DNA from: Bartonella clarridgeiae ATCC 51734
GTDB lineage: Bacteria; Pseudomonadota; Alphaproteobacteria; Rhizobiales; Rhizobiaceae
Length of the DNA stretch: 64,000 nucleotides
Direction: 5' to 3'
Assembly: GCF_000518185.1 (NCBI RefSeq)
Contig: NZ_KI912397.1
Span: 98,361-162,360, forward strand
Part shown: piece after piece, positions 25,311-36,126 of the stretch
How the letters are laid out: every line of letters starts with the position of its first letter
How positions within the stretch are numbered: the stretch's first letter is position 1
Made by a program: the position numbers and the translations under genes
The notes under the pieces: model-generated
Seen by the model: the letters and a program-made list of their open reading frames with translations, nothing else
Database searches by the model: none
Told to the model about the DNA's origin: nothing

Positions 25311-26195
25311 ATGCAAGAAAAACATGCATATTTCAGAAATAGCCTCCTTCCTTATTGGCTACTCTTTCCTCAACTTGCAATAACTTTTTTGTTTTTTCTT
25401 TGGCCTGCCACTCAAGCAATAAAATCATCCTTTGAACGCGAAGATCCTTTTGGTTTTTCAACAGCCTTTATTGGTCTTGAAAACTACATGACTATTTTCT
25501 CTGACACCACTTATATACAATCACTGCTCACAACTATTATATTTTCTGTTTCTGTCACTCTTGTTTCAATGACAATATCACTTCTTCTAGCTGTTTCTGT
25601 TGACCGTGTTATCCGTGCAAAAAAAGCTTATACTATGCTCTTACTCTGGCCCTATGCCGTTGCCCCTGTATTAGCAGGTATATTATGGTTATTTATTTTC
25701 CACCCAACTATTGGAACTTTTCCTTTCCTTCTTGAAAAAATAGGTATTATATGGAACCATCGTATTAATGGCGTTCAAGCTATGCTTCTGGTTGTGATTG
25801 CAGCTAGTTGGCAACAGATTTCCTATAATTTTCTCTTTTTTCTTGCTGGTCTTCAATCTGTTCCTCACTCACAAATAGAAGCCGCAGCCATTGATGGTGC
25901 TGGCCCTTTTAAACGATTTTGGACTATAATTTTCCCTCAAATCTCGCCAACAACTTTTTTTCTTCTTATTATTAACGTCAATTATGTCATGTTTGATACA
26001 TTTGGTATTATTGATAACATGACTTCTGGAGGGCCTGCACGTGCAACGAGCACAATCGTTTATAAAGTGTATGAAGATGGCTTTAAAAATCAAATGATTG
26101 GTGCATCAGCTGCACAATCAACCATATTAATGCTAATGGTTATTATTTTAACATTAATCCAATTTCGCTGGATTGAACGTCGTGTCCAATATTAG
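25311..26195 (+). CDS. ugpA: sn-glycerol-3-phosphate transport permease UgpA
   Basis: Inner-membrane permease with six membrane helices. The EAA loop is seen in IEAAAIDGAGPFKRFWTIIFP. The ATG at 25311 (MQEKHAYFRNSLLPYWLL) matches the usual UgpA start and length (294 residues); the frame is open upstream to 25227, but those codons look unlike UgpA and the ribosome binding site at 25311 is weak, so the start is not certain. A gap of 97 bases after ugpB results. Confidence 0.92.
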   Translation: MQEKHAYFRNSLLPYWLLFPQLAITFLFFLWPATQAIKSSFEREDPFGFSTAFIGLENYMTIFSDTTYIQSLLTTIIFSVSVTLVSMTISLLLAVSVDRVIRAKKAYTMLLLWPYAVAPVLAGILWLFIFHPTIGTFPFLLEKIGIIWNHRINGVQAMLLVVIAASWQQISYNFLFFLAGLQSVPHSQIEAAAIDGAGPFKRFWTIIFPQISPTTFFLLIINVNYVMFDTFGIIDNMTSGGPARATSTIVYKVYEDGFKNQMIGASAAQSTILMLMVIILTLIQFRWIERRVQY

Positions 26196-26205
26196 GAGAG
26201 AGGTC

Positions 26206-27057
26206 ATGGTTGAAAACCGTCCTTTTTTGAAATTTTTAACCCATTTCATTCTCATTATCGGTATTCTTATCATCTGCTTTCCAGTTTACGTTGCCATTAT
26301 CGCATCAACCCATCATTCAGCAACATTTAACGCAGGAACCCTTCCTCTCTTACCAGGACAATATGGTTTAGAAAACTATAAAACAATCTTTGGTGATGGC
26401 CTTGTACAACTTGGCCTTCCACGTCTCTGGCCACTCTTAATGAACTCATTCATTATGGCTATTGGTATTAGTATTGGAAAAATCACTATTTCACTCTTCT
26501 CTGCTTATGCAATCGTCTATATGCGCTTTCCCTTTCGTAAAACTGCTTTTGCTCTTATCTTTATTACATTAATGCTTCCCATTGAAGTCCGCATCATTCC
26601 AACATATGCAATAGTAGCACAGCTAGGAATGATAAACACCTATAGTGGAATGATTATTCCATTAATTGCATCAGCAACCGCCACATTTTTATTTCGTCAA
26701 TTTTTTCTCACTGTTCCTGATGAACTCTTAGAAGCTGCCCGTGTTGATGGCGCAGGACCATTGAAATTTTTTAAGGATATTCTTCTTCCGCTCAGCAAAA
26801 GCAATATTGCTGCTTTATTTATCATTATGTTCATTTACGGATGGATACAATATCTCTGGCCTCTTATTGCTACAACGGATCAAGACCATCAAACCATTCT
26901 TGTTATCTTAAAACAACTTGTTGTTGAATCACTTCAACATGATCCTCAATGGAACATCCTCATGGCAGTATCAGTTGTTGCTATGACTCCGCCTGTTTTA
27001 GTAGTTATTTTCATGCAACGGCTTTTTGTCAAAGGTCTCATTGAAACGGAGAAATAA
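26206..27057 (+). CDS. ugpE: sn-glycerol-3-phosphate transport permease UgpE
   Basis: Second permease of the importer, with six membrane helices and the EAA loop [19 protein letters not shown]. The ATG at 26206 follows AGGAGAGAGG at a good distance and gives 283 residues, the family norm; the longer frame from 26173 would overlap ugpA without its own binding site. It ends 2 bases before ugpC. Confidence 0.94.
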   Translation: MVENRPFLKFLTHFILIIGILIICFPVYVAIIASTHHSATFNAGTLPLLPGQYGLENYKTIFGDGLVQLGLPRLWPLLMNSFIMAIGISIGKITISLFSAYAIVYMRFPFRKTAFALIFITLMLPIEVRIIPTYAIVAQLGMINTYSGMIIPLIASATATFLFRQFFLTVPDELLEAARVDGAGPLKFFKDILLPLSKSNIAALFIIMFIYGWIQYLWPLIATTDQDHQTILVILKQLVVESLQHDPQWNILMAVSVVAMTPPVLVVIFMQRLFVKGLIETEK

Positions 27058-27059
27058 TT

Positions 27060-28097
27060 GTGGCTACAATCCAACTACTAAATGTAATAAAAAAGTATGA
27101 CAATGATAGTCTGGTTATTAATGACTTAAACTTAACTGTTTCTGACAAAGAACTTCTCGTTCTTGTTGGTCCATCGGGATGTGGAAAATCAACTCTATTA
27201 CGTATTATTGCTGGACTTGAACAAGTTACTTCCGGTGAACTTTATATTGACAATGAGTTCATTAATAATCGTGAACCAGCAGATCGTGACATTGCTATGG
27301 TTTTTCAAAATTATGCACTCTATCCACATATGACTGTACGTGGAAATCTGGAATATGGCCTCAAAAATAGAAAAACTCCTAAAGATGAAATGAATAGACG
27401 TATCGCCCATGCTGCAAAGCTTTTGGAAATAGAACCATTTCTCGACCGTAAACCGCGGCAATTATCAGGAGGACAACGCCAACGTGTTGCAATGGGGCGT
27501 GTTATTGTTCGTCAACCACGTGTTTTTCTCTTTGATGAACCACTCTCAAATCTTGACGCGAAATTACGTGCCCAAATGTGCATTGAAATTAAAACACTCC
27601 AGCGTTCATTAGGAACAACGAGCCTTTATGTTACACATGATCAATTAGAAGCTATGACATTAGCCGATAGAATAGTCGTCATGAATAAGGGATGTATTGA
27701 ACAAATTGGAACTCCAATGGAAATCTATGATTACCCAGCCACAACCTTTGTTGCTGGCTTCATTGGTTCTCCTCCTATTAATTTTCTTGATCGTCAGATC
27801 TTAGAACAATATTTAGGCAGCTCATTTTCTTGTAACAAAGAAACTGATATTTTAGCATTTAGACCAGAAGCTACTTTGTTGGGTGAATATCCGGAAAAAG
27901 GGCCTGTTTTTCATGCACAAATTGAACTCATAAAACCAGTAGGTACAGGATGTCACGTTTTAACACGTTGGAATAATATTATTTTCACTGTTGAAATAAA
28001 AGAGCGTCTCACAAACGATTATGGACAAAAATTAAGCTTTACTGTTCCCAATCAGAATTTTCATACTTTTAATAAACACACAGGAAAACGCACATAA
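27060..28097 (+). CDS. ugpC: sn-glycerol-3-phosphate import ATP-binding protein UgpC
   Basis: ATPase of the Ugp importer, of the MalK/CUT1 kind. Walker [11 protein letters not shown]-loop [14 protein letters not shown], signature [13 protein letters not shown], Walker [17 protein letters not shown] and the switch histidine in [10 protein letters not shown] are all present. A C-terminal TOBE domain (about residues 235-345) may bind regulators. Starts at GTG 27060 with CGGAGA just upstream. Length 345 is slightly short of the usual 350-360, mainly at the C-terminal end. Confidence 0.95.
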   Translation: MATIQLLNVIKKYDNDSLVINDLNLTVSDKELLVLVGPSGCGKSTLLRIIAGLEQVTSGELYIDNEFINNREPADRDIAMVFQNYALYPHMTVRGNLEYGLKNRKTPKDEMNRRIAHAAKLLEIEPFLDRKPRQLSGGQRQRVAMGRVIVRQPRVFLFDEPLSNLDAKLRAQMCIEIKTLQRSLGTTSLYVTHDQLEAMTLADRIVVMNKGCIEQIGTPMEIYDYPATTFVAGFIGSPPINFLDRQILEQYLGSSFSCNKETDILAFRPEATLLGEYPEKGPVFHAQIELIKPVGTGCHVLTRWNNIIFTVEIKERLTNDYGQKLSFTVPNQNFHTFNKHTGKRT

Positions 28098-28289
28098 TCA
28101 ACCTGGGAAAATTTTGAATTCTATATCAATTAATCAATAAGCAGAGTTCCCCTTTTATCATTTTCATCTTTATCAAAACACAAAATTTATTATAAATTAT
28201 TTCACACTTTTATAAAATAAATGATAAAATGTAATTTGATAATTTTTAGATGAACTCCTAAACCTATCATCAAAGTCGTATTTATATTA

Positions 28290-28850
28290 AAAAAGATGAT
28301 TTATTTTATTATGTTTACGAACTTTTGTATTCAGAAGATTACCGCACTCGTATTGCTATCACTTTTCTAAAGAATTGCCTCGTATCCCTTGCATAAAAAG
28401 CATTGGGAATTTGCGGACATTTGTTTTACTGCTGGACAGAAACCTTGTTATTTACATGTAAATAATGAAAGCGTAGAGCCTTATTGAGTTACTTTCAAAA
28501 AAGTGATCGTAAACTTGCGGATATCCCTAATCCTGAAGAGCTTTATTACATTACAGAAATGAAATTCGCTAGTAAAAATAAGATAAAAGATAAATCTACA
28601 GGATTTACAGCAGCAATATCATAATTACAGATATCCCTCTTTAAACCTATAACTATGTCGTGAATGGCAAGCCTGCTTTTGAATGGGTAATAGAATGCTA
28701 ATGTGTTAAGATCGATAGAGTATTATACTACTAATGATACTAATCTCTATGCTGTTGAAACCGTTGGTAATCCTACTTACCAATTAATTTGAAAGGCTTA
28801 CCACCGCTAATTTAGAAATAATAGAAATCGTTCGCAATCTTTCAAAAGTG
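28290..28850 (+). pseudogene. Remnant of a type ISP restriction-modification enzyme (C-terminal part)
   Basis: No open gene is present, but plus-strand translation in changing frames gives ordered pieces that resemble the C-terminal target-recognition region of type ISP (LlaBIII-like) helicase-methylase-nuclease proteins: LFYYVYELLYSEDYRTRIA (from 28295), ITFLK, LPRIPCIKSIG, FTAGQKPCYLHVNNESVEPY, YNYVVNGKPAFEWV, VETVGNPTY and IEIVRNLS (to about 28846). Stops and frameshifts separate them. The match is from memory of the family and needs a search. It fills the ugpC-ugpQ gap (28098-28920); the rest of the gap is AT-rich and empty. Confidence 0.6.
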
Positions 28851-28920
28851 GACATTTAAAAATATAAGTGATAAATCCTCACCCTATAAAGAGTATCAAT
28901 GTCAACAATCATTGAATCTT

Positions 28921-29643
28921 TTATTTTTGTGAACGCAATCGTAAAGCAAGATCAGGTTGATCCGTTGTAATATAATGCACTGGTATATCAAGCCAATGTG
29001 ACAAACGAGACACCCCATTGACTGTCCATACACCTACAGTGAAGCCAGCATCAAGAGCGGCTTCAATAAAGTTTCGTGATACAATAGAGCTATCCAAACT
29101 TAGATCAGAATACCCCAATTTTTTCCATTCAGAAAAACAGCAAGATATATCACCTTTAAAATTATCAATACATGGCCCCGATGGTATTCCTGCTTCAATA
29201 AAAGGACGAAGACTCCTGGCATCAAAACTAATTGCTGAAACTCGTTTTTCTAAGCACCGACTTTTAATCAATTCAAGCGCTTTTTGAGATAAAAGAGTTT
29301 CACGCTCAACCTCACCACATGTTTTAATTTCAAGATGAAGTGCTACATCGGTTGACACTAAAAGATCAAGCAATTCTTCCAATAAAGGAGGTGCTTCAGT
29401 ACTCCCTTTCACACAGAGTTGCTGACGTGTTTCATTATCAATCTCATGGATATATCCTTTTTTCCCAACCAATTGTTCAAGGGAAAAATCGTGAAATATA
29501 ACAACTTCACCACTTTTAAGAAGATGAATATCGCATTCAATTTCATCCACTCCCAATGCAATCGCACGGCGAAATGCTGAAAGTGTATTTTCAGAATAAA
29601 GACTAGCTCCACCACGATGAGCAATAATTTTTTGTCTAAGCAT
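28921..29643 (-). CDS. ugpQ: Glycerophosphodiester phosphodiesterase UgpQ
   Basis: Hydrolyses glycerophosphodiesters from phospholipid breakdown to glycerol-3-phosphate and an alcohol, in the cytoplasm. GDPD signature: IAHRGGASLYSENTLSAF with the catalytic His, GVDEIECDIHLLKSG with the metal-binding Glu and Asp, and VIFHDFSLEQL with the second His. Length 240 residues fits UgpQ. It lies on the strand opposite ugpBAEC, with the restriction-enzyme remnant between them; ugpQ commonly clusters with the ugp importer. Confidence 0.93.
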   Translation of the reverse strand: MLRQKIIAHRGGASLYSENTLSAFRRAIALGVDEIECDIHLLKSGEVVIFHDFSLEQLVGKKGYIHEIDNETRQQLCVKGSTEAPPLLEELLDLLVSTDVALHLEIKTCGEVERETLLSQKALELIKSRCLEKRVSAISFDARSLRPFIEAGIPSGPCIDNFKGDISCCFSEWKKLGYSDLSLDSSIVSRNFIEAALDAGFTVGVWTVNGVSRLSHWLDIPVHYITTDQPDLALRLRSQK

Positions 29644-29807
29644 ATTATTTACACTTCTCTTAATGTCAAACGATACTCGTTAAAATGCCTTTAATGATGA
29701 TTTGCAATCATGAATAAAGACCTATAATAATTTTCTTCTTTTTATTTCCTGACTTTCTACAATTCTAAATCCTAAAGACACTATATTTTTACTATTTTTG
29801 ATTTTAA

Positions 29808-31364
29808 TCATTCCCACTCAATAGTGCCAGGAGGCTTTGAAGTTATATCATAAACAACACGATTAATACCTCGAACTTCATTAATAATACGTGTTGCTGC
29901 TTTACTCAAAAATTCCATATCGTACGGATAAAAGTCAGCACTCATACCGTCTATAGATGTTACAGCACGAAGAGCACAGACAAATTCATAAGTGCGTGCA
30001 TCACCCATTACACCAACGGTTTGAACAGGAAGAAGAACAGCAAAAGCTTGCCAAATTTTATCATAAAGACCAGCTTTTTGGATTTCATCAAGGTAAATAG
30101 CATCTGCTTCACGCAAAATTTCTAATTTTTCACGCGTAATTGCACCTGGACATCGAATTGCCAAACCAGGTCCTGGAAAAGGATGACGTCCAATAAACTG
30201 CTCAGGTAAACCTAATTCTCGCCCCAAAGAACGAACATCATCCTTAAAAAGTTCACGCAATGGTTCTATAAGTTCCATCTTCATCCGTTCTGGCAACCCA
30301 CCTACATTATGATGACTTTTAATCGTTACAGCTTCACCAATCGCTGAAACACTTTCAATGACATCTGGATAAAGTGTTCCTTGTGCTAAAAACTCAGCAC
30401 CTCCTATTTTTTTTGTTTCTTCTTCAAAAACTTCAATAAAAAGACGACCAATTATTTTTCGCTTTTTTTCTGGATCTATTTCACCTTCAAGCGCATTAAT
30501 AAAGATACTAGCAGCATTAACATGAACCAGTTTTATATTATAATGATCCCGGAAAAGCTTAAGAACTTCTTCTGCCTCATTTTTACGCATCAACCCATGA
30601 TCGACAAAAACGCATATTAGTTGATCACCTATAGCTTCGTGAAGTAATACAGCCACAACTGATGAATCAACACCACCTGAAAGACCACAAATTACACGAC
30701 TTTTTCCAACCTTCTTGCGTATCGCAGCAACTGCCTGCTCACGATAAGCGGCCATTGACCAATTACTTTTAAGACCTGAAATTTTATGAACAAAATTTTG
30801 TAAGAGTTTCGCACCATCCGTTGTATGAACAACTTCAGGATGAAATTGCACTGCATAAAAACGTCGTTTTTCGTCAGCAATAGCAGCATAAGGAGCCCCT
30901 TTTGATGTTCCGATGACATGAAAACCTTCTGGCAAAGCAACTACACAATCACCATGACTCATCCAAACTTGATGGCATGATCCTTTCTCCCAAACACCAT
31001 CAAAAAGAGCACTTTCTTTTTTTACATCTAACAAAGCACGTCCAAATTCACGTTCATGTCCTGCTTCAACTTTTCCGCCAAGCTGAATACACATGACTTG
31101 TTCACCATAACAAATGCCAAGAACCGGAATACCAGCGTTAAAAATCTCCATCGGAACACGTGGTGAACCGTCATCGACAGTTGAATAAGGACTGCCTGAT
31201 AAAATAACAGCTTGAGGCTTAATTCGCCTAAACTCCTCTAAAGCAAATTGAAAAGGAACAACTTCGGAATAAACGCCTAATTCTCGCACCCGCCGTGCAA
31301 TGAGTCGCGTAACTTGTGAACCAAAATCAATGATAAGAACAGTATCTGAACGCAATATGCTCAT
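29808..31364 (-). CDS. guaA: GMP synthase (glutamine-hydrolysing)
   Basis: Converts XMP to GMP. The N-terminal class I amidotransferase domain has GICYGEQ with the nucleophilic Cys and the VQFHPE histidine/glutamate pair. The ATP-pyrophosphatase domain has [12 protein letters not shown]. The C-terminal dimerisation domain ends in KPPGTIEWE, the expected XMP-binding tail. Length 518 residues. Together with guaB (34482) both GMP-specific steps from IMP are encoded here. Confidence 0.97.
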   Translation of the reverse strand: MSILRSDTVLIIDFGSQVTRLIARRVRELGVYSEVVPFQFALEEFRRIKPQAVILSGSPYSTVDDGSPRVPMEIFNAGIPVLGICYGEQVMCIQLGGKVEAGHEREFGRALLDVKKESALFDGVWEKGSCHQVWMSHGDCVVALPEGFHVIGTSKGAPYAAIADEKRRFYAVQFHPEVVHTTDGAKLLQNFVHKISGLKSNWSMAAYREQAVAAIRKKVGKSRVICGLSGGVDSSVVAVLLHEAIGDQLICVFVDHGLMRKNEAEEVLKLFRDHYNIKLVHVNAASIFINALEGEIDPEKKRKIIGRLFIEVFEEETKKIGGAEFLAQGTLYPDVIESVSAIGEAVTIKSHHNVGGLPERMKMELIEPLRELFKDDVRSLGRELGLPEQFIGRHPFPGPGLAIRCPGAITREKLEILREADAIYLDEIQKAGLYDKIWQAFAVLLPVQTVGVMGDARTYEFVCALRAVTSIDGMSADFYPYDMEFLSKAATRIINEVRGINRVVYDITSKPPGTIEWE

Positions 31365-31492
31365 AAAAAACCAATCAAAATTATCTAAAATAAAAAAATG
31401 TATTATTCAATCTTTCTCTTTTCACAAGTCTATTGATATAAGAAAAAGGTTCTTCGCAATAAAAGTACGAAATAAAAAAGTCAAAATACGCA

Positions 31493-32779
31493 TTAGAGTT
31501 CCTTTTGTAAAATAGATAAAAAGAAACCATCTGTTTTAGTTGCTGCTGGTGATAAAGTCAGTCCATAATTTGAAAATACTGGTTGTATAATCGAATGGCT
31601 AAAATGTCGATGCCAAAGTGTCTGCATATTAATTGGAGAAAAATTAGAATGCTTTTGAAGAAAGCGGGAAATTTGTTCTTCATTTTCATCATTAAAAAGA
31701 GAACATGTAATATAAGCTAAACGCCCTCCTGGCCTTATATAAATCAAGGCTTCATTCAAAATAGCAAACTGTTCTTCCTGACGTTGTTTCAATTGTTGTA
31801 ATGTCAAACGCCATTTCGCATCTGGACGACGGCGCCATATTCCTGTCCCACTACATGGAGTATCCAATAAAACGATATCCATTTTACCTATTAATGATTT
31901 TAATTCTTCTTTATGCGCTCGTGGTTGTACATTATGAATACCAGCCCGCCGAAGTCGATTAAAAATAGGAGCCAAGCGGACCTTCTTTGAATCATAAGCA
32001 TAAATTTGGCCTCGATTATCCATATTGGCAGCTAAAGCTAATGTTTTTCCCCCAGCTCCTGCACAATAATCTAATAACTGCATACCTGCTTTTGCTTCTA
32101 TAAGATAAGAAACAATTTGAGATCCTAAATCCTGTATCTCAAAATATCCTTTTTGAAAAGCAGGTTTAGCTTGAACATTAGGATGGCGCTTAAATTTTTC
32201 AATCGGTTCAATCCTTAACGCTTGCTGAAACCATGAAAAAGACTTAACTTTTGTTTTTTCTAATGCTTTGAGTACCTTCTCAGGTGTTGCCTTTAAACTG
32301 TTCACACGTAAATCTAAAGAAGGACGTGTTGCTAAAGCAGCAGCTTCCCTAATCCAATTATCTGCAAATAAAGGATACAGATGAGCTTGACACCATTGGG
32401 GAATATCAGCACGAATGTAGTCTGGAGCATTTACTAACTGGCGTTGTTGCCATGCTTGCCTCTGCTGAGGTGCTAATAATTGCGGTGCAAATCGATCTCC
32501 CTCTAAAATTTTATCAACTTGCTCAATTGTCATCATACCAGAATCGAACAAAGTACCAAAAACTAAATCTCGAAGATTATCACTATCCATACGCCACTGC
32601 AACGAATAACGCCGCCTTAAAACATCATACACAATTGTACCAATTGCTGCACGATCACTTACCCCAGCAAAACGATGAGAAAGCCCCCAATCTTTTAAAG
32701 CTTCACCCGCAGGACGATAACGCATTTCTATTTCTTTTAGAACATCTATTGCCGCCTGCAATCGCCCACCCAATCGCAT
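31493..32779 (-). CDS. rsmB: RsmB-type rRNA/tRNA cytosine-C5 methyltransferase
   Basis: A SAM-dependent m5C methyltransferase of the Sun/Fmu/NSUN family; RsmB modifies 16S rRNA C967 in E. coli. The N-terminal helical region is NusB-like. Motif I is LLDYCAGAGGKTLALAAN. The two catalytic cysteines lie in LLDTPCSGTGIWRRRPDAKW and ITCSLFNDENEEQ. Length 428 residues. It lies in the order guaB-rsmB-guaA often found in Rhizobiales, here with two plus-strand genes inserted before it. Confidence 0.88.
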   Translation of the reverse strand: MRLGGRLQAAIDVLKEIEMRYRPAGEALKDWGLSHRFAGVSDRAAIGTIVYDVLRRRYSLQWRMDSDNLRDLVFGTLFDSGMMTIEQVDKILEGDRFAPQLLAPQQRQAWQQRQLVNAPDYIRADIPQWCQAHLYPLFADNWIREAAALATRPSLDLRVNSLKATPEKVLKALEKTKVKSFSWFQQALRIEPIEKFKRHPNVQAKPAFQKGYFEIQDLGSQIVSYLIEAKAGMQLLDYCAGAGGKTLALAANMDNRGQIYAYDSKKVRLAPIFNRLRRAGIHNVQPRAHKEELKSLIGKMDIVLLDTPCSGTGIWRRRPDAKWRLTLQQLKQRQEEQFAILNEALIYIRPGGRLAYITCSLFNDENEEQISRFLQKHSNFSPINMQTLWHRHFSHSIIQPVFSNYGLTLSPAATKTDGFFLSILQKEL

Positions 32780-33027
32780 TCATTTCTCCCTCTAAAATCT
32801 AAATGATTTAATTTAAAAACAAAAATTACCTTACCATTTTTAGCATAAACTTTAAAACAATCTAAAAACTGATATTTAAAGCCGAATAGAATAGTTCTAG
32901 TGTTCTGATTTAAAATGTTTTACTCTAAAGCGAAAGAGGGATCATCATTTTTATAATTTATAAACCTTAACGAAGATAATGAAGCTAATGACGCATTCTA
33001 TAACACCAAAACATCGAAAGACTAGCA

Positions 33028-33894
33028 ATGAAAAAACCTATACTCGCTCTTATTGATTCTTCAATATATGCAAACCCTGTATGTGACTTAGCCTTATGGG
33101 CTGCTAAATCTATGCAAACAACAATCCGACTGTTGCATGTATTGGATAAATCAGAAGAAGAAATTAGTTTACCAAATACACAACAAATGGATATTAACAA
33201 TAATATCCCAGACCTGTCGACCCTAGAACAGAAAGATCCCACTCTTGCTAAAGCACTTTTTGCTCAAAAAGTCGGACAAGCGGCTTTAGAAGAAGCCAAA
33301 AATTACCTCAACTCTCATAGCAAAATCGAAGTTGAAACACGTCTACGTCATGGAACTCTTCTGGATGCATTAAATATTTATAGCAATCAATCATCAATGA
33401 TTGTAATGGGAAAACGTGGTGAACAAACAGCATCTGATAAAAAACGGTTAGGACTCAACTTTGAAAATGTCGTACGTTCTTCTGAGCTTCCAATCCTCGT
33501 TGCCTCACGTCACCTTCATCCTATTCAACGAATTCTCATAGCTTTTGATGGTGGTCCATTAATTATGAAAGCTATTGATTTTATTTGCACACAAGAATCT
33601 TTCAAAAATATAACTTTTATATTAGGGATGGCAGAGCGGCAAACACAAGCCATACAAAATAGCTTTGACGCAACATTAGCACGGTTACAATCTGCTGGAT
33701 TTAATGCCGAATCCCTCAAAACAGAAATTAATTTTGAGCAAATGATTCTTCATAACGTAGAGCCTCTTAATCTTAATATGATCCTTATGGGCGCTTTCCA
33801 TCATTCTAAAATGCATAATTTTTTATTTGGCTCCAAAAGTCAAGCTATCATCCATAAAGCGCCTATTCCAGTTATGATTATGAGAGAATTATAA
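33028..33894 (+). CDS. Universal stress protein, two Usp domains
   Basis: A 288-residue tandem UspA protein, probably cytoplasmic. Domain 1 (about residues 1-155) ends with MIVMGKRGEQTASDKKRLGLNFENVVRSSELPILVAS (split as MIVMGKRGEQTAS and NVVRSSELPILVAS), which contains a partial ATP-binding G-x2-G-x9-G-type loop. Domain 2 (about 165-288) ends with LILMGAFHHSKMHNF and HKAPIPVMIM. Usp proteins help survival under stress; the exact role is unknown. It is encoded alone on the plus strand between rsmB and guaB. Confidence 0.85.
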   Translation: MKKPILALIDSSIYANPVCDLALWAAKSMQTTIRLLHVLDKSEEEISLPNTQQMDINNNIPDLSTLEQKDPTLAKALFAQKVGQAALEEAKNYLNSHSKIEVETRLRHGTLLDALNIYSNQSSMIVMGKRGEQTASDKKRLGLNFENVVRSSELPILVASRHLHPIQRILIAFDGGPLIMKAIDFICTQESFKNITFILGMAERQTQAIQNSFDATLARLQSAGFNAESLKTEINFEQMILHNVEPLNLNMILMGAFHHSKMHNFLFGSKSQAIIHKAPIPVMIMREL

Positions 33895-34138
33895 TTATTA
33901 AATCCTTAACAAATAAGTATTTATCATCTCACTAAGCGACTTAAATATTGAAACAGAGATACCCCGTAAAGTTTTGTTTTTCAGTGAAAAATGAAAATAC
34001 GTCTGAAAATATTATATAGCTTCATCTCTTCTCCTCAAAAAACATAAGTGAACTTTTTGGAAAATTATTGGAACTACTCTCTAGCATGACCGTTTGTTTT
34101 ACACTGGTGTATGCCATATAATTAAAAAGGAGAAAATA

Positions 34139-34288
34139 ATGAAAACTTCTAGTCATGGAAAAATAACTGCATCCAAAGGCAGCCAAAATAAAATGCCCTC
34201 AAACAGTGGCAAGAAATCCGTCCAAAGTGGTTTGGTTAACGATCGCCAATGTGCATCGAAAGCAGGACGGAAGAACATAAAAAGCTAA
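34139..34288 (+). CDS. Small basic serine/lysine-rich protein, unknown function
   Basis: A 49-residue protein, not recognised. It has 9 Lys, 2 Arg, 10 Ser and a single Asp, with one Cys (position 38) and no membrane segment. It starts at an ATG with a strong ribosome binding site (AAAAAGGAGAAAATA) and ends shortly before a clear 12-bp terminator hairpin, so it looks like an independent expressed gene. The composition suggests nucleic-acid binding or intrinsic disorder; that is inference. The longer frame from 34094 lies upstream of the binding site and is rejected. Confidence 0.6.
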   Translation: MKTSSHGKITASKGSQNKMPSNSGKKSVQSGLVNDRQCASKAGRKNIKS

Positions 34289-34327
34289 TTTTTCATTTAT
34301 ATAACTTCTAGATAACTACAACTTCCA

Positions 34328-34369
34328 GAAAGAATTGGAGTATTAATATCCAATTCTTTCCTTTTATAG
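34328..34369 (+). terminator. Intrinsic terminator after the small basic protein gene
   Basis: GAAAGAATTGGA (34328-34339) and TCCAATTCTTTC (34349-34360) form a perfect 12-bp stem with a 9-base loop, followed by CTTTTAT. It is the strongest hairpin-plus-T structure I found in the window. Confidence 0.75.
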
Positions 34370-34481
34370 TTCTGACATAATTAAGTAGGAAAACTATTTA
34401 AAAAATGATCAGCACGCTAAGATTATTTCCTTCCAAGAATTTCTTCATACTAATACAATTTTAACCTATTTAGCTAACTTA

Positions 34482-35981
34482 TCAAATAGGACCGCGATAA
34501 TTCGGACTTTCGCGCGTAATAGCAACATCATGTGTATGACTTTCATAAAGACCAGCATTCGTAATACGTACAAAAGTTGCTTTTTCACGAAACTCAACTA
34601 AATTTTGCGCTCCAACATACCCCATAGAAGCACGCAATCCACCTGCCAGTTGATGTAAAACTGACGCTATAGGACCTTTATAAGCAACCTGCCCCTCAAC
34701 ACCTTCAGGAACTAATTTAAGTGTATCCTGAACTTCAGCCTGAAAATAACGATCTGCTGATCCCCTCGCCATAGCACCAACCGACCCCATACCACGATAA
34801 GCTTTAAAAGATCGACCTTGATAAAGATAAACTTCTCCTGGACTTTCTTCTGTACCAGCGAGAAGAGAACCAATCATAGCAGCACAAGCGCCACCTGCTA
34901 AAGCTTTAGCAAAATCGCCGGAAGCTTTGATACCACCATCAGCAATAACCGGAATTCCTGCTTTATCAGCAATTTCCGCAGCTCCCATAATAGCTGCAAG
35001 CTGAGGAATACCAACACCTGCAACAATTCGCGTTGTACAAATAGAACCAGGTCCAATACCAACCTTTACCGCATCAGCACCACTATCAATTAAAGCTTGT
35101 GTTGCTTGAGGAGTTGCTACATTACCAGCAATAACAACTGTAGAAATCGCCATTTTTTTAATACGTTCAACCATGTCCAATACACGTTGAGAATGTCCAT
35201 GCGCCGTATCTATCACTAATAGATCAACACCCGCATCAATTAACCGTTCAGCCCGTTCAATTCCTTCATCCCCCACACTACTTGCAGCAGCAACACGTAA
35301 ACGACCCTGAGAATCTTTTGCAGCATTCGGATTTAACCGTGCCTTTTCAATATCTTTCACTGTCACCAAACCAACACAGCGATTTTGTTCATCTACAACA
35401 AGTAACTTTTCAATACGGTGATGATGTAAAAGATATTTTGCTTCATCCAGTTGAACATTTTCACGCACTGTAATTAAATTTTCATGTGTCATTAGTTCAC
35501 GGATTTTTTGTTTTGGATCCGACGCAAAACGCACATCCCTATTAGTCAAAATGCCAACGAGTCGACCAAAAATTCCACTTTTAGCATCACTTTCGACAAC
35601 TGGAATACCTGAAATACTATGAGAACGCATTAAAGCCTTGGCTTCTTCAAGTGTTGCATCAGGACCAATTGTCACTGGATTGACAACCATACCAGACTCA
35701 AATTTTTTCACTTGACGCACTTCTTCAGCTTGCTCTGCAGGAGACATATTCCGATGAATAACACCAAGACCACCAGCTTGAGCCATAGCAATCGCTAAAC
35801 GCGACTCTGTCACCGTATCCATTGCAGCAGAAAGAAGTGGTAAATTTAATTCAATATCCGCTGCAATACGTGTTTTAAGATTTACTTGGCTAGGCATAAC
35901 GAGCGAATGGCCTGGTTGTAAAAGCACGTCATCAAAAGTTAGTGCCAATGCACCTGTGCTTGTCTCAATAATTTTTGCCAT
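34482..35981 (-). CDS. guaB: Inosine-5'-monophosphate dehydrogenase
   Basis: Oxidises IMP to XMP with NAD+, the committed step to GMP. TIM-barrel domain with the catalytic-loop motif [15 protein letters not shown] (active Cys) and [11 protein letters not shown], interrupted by a pair of CBS domains at about residues 95-210. [10 protein letters not shown] is the mobile-flap region. The ATG at 35981 has GAGGAA upstream and is preferred to the TTG at 35987. Length 499 residues. Confidence 0.97.
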   Translation of the reverse strand: MAKIIETSTGALALTFDDVLLQPGHSLVMPSQVNLKTRIAADIELNLPLLSAAMDTVTESRLAIAMAQAGGLGVIHRNMSPAEQAEEVRQVKKFESGMVVNPVTIGPDATLEEAKALMRSHSISGIPVVESDAKSGIFGRLVGILTNRDVRFASDPKQKIRELMTHENLITVRENVQLDEAKYLLHHHRIEKLLVVDEQNRCVGLVTVKDIEKARLNPNAAKDSQGRLRVAAASSVGDEGIERAERLIDAGVDLLVIDTAHGHSQRVLDMVERIKKMAISTVVIAGNVATPQATQALIDSGADAVKVGIGPGSICTTRIVAGVGIPQLAAIMGAAEIADKAGIPVIADGGIKASGDFAKALAGGACAAMIGSLLAGTEESPGEVYLYQGRSFKAYRGMGSVGAMARGSADRYFQAEVQDTLKLVPEGVEGQVAYKGPIASVLHQLAGGLRASMGYVGAQNLVEFREKATFVRITNAGLYESHTHDVAITRESPNYRGPI

Positions 35982-36126
35982 AGCCAAATTCCTCTAATAC
36001 TAAAATACTGCAACAATTATAGGGCGCAACTTTAATTCTCTTAAGTCGCGAATTGGCAGTCAATTATGCCATGTGACCGATAAAATGAAAAGAAAAAATA
36101 TTTTTCTAAAGTAGAATTAGTACAGT

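Noticed and set aside
32452..32802. A 116-codon plus-strand frame opposite rsmB
   Set aside because: Antisense to a conserved methyltransferase gene; low-complexity composition and no start signal.
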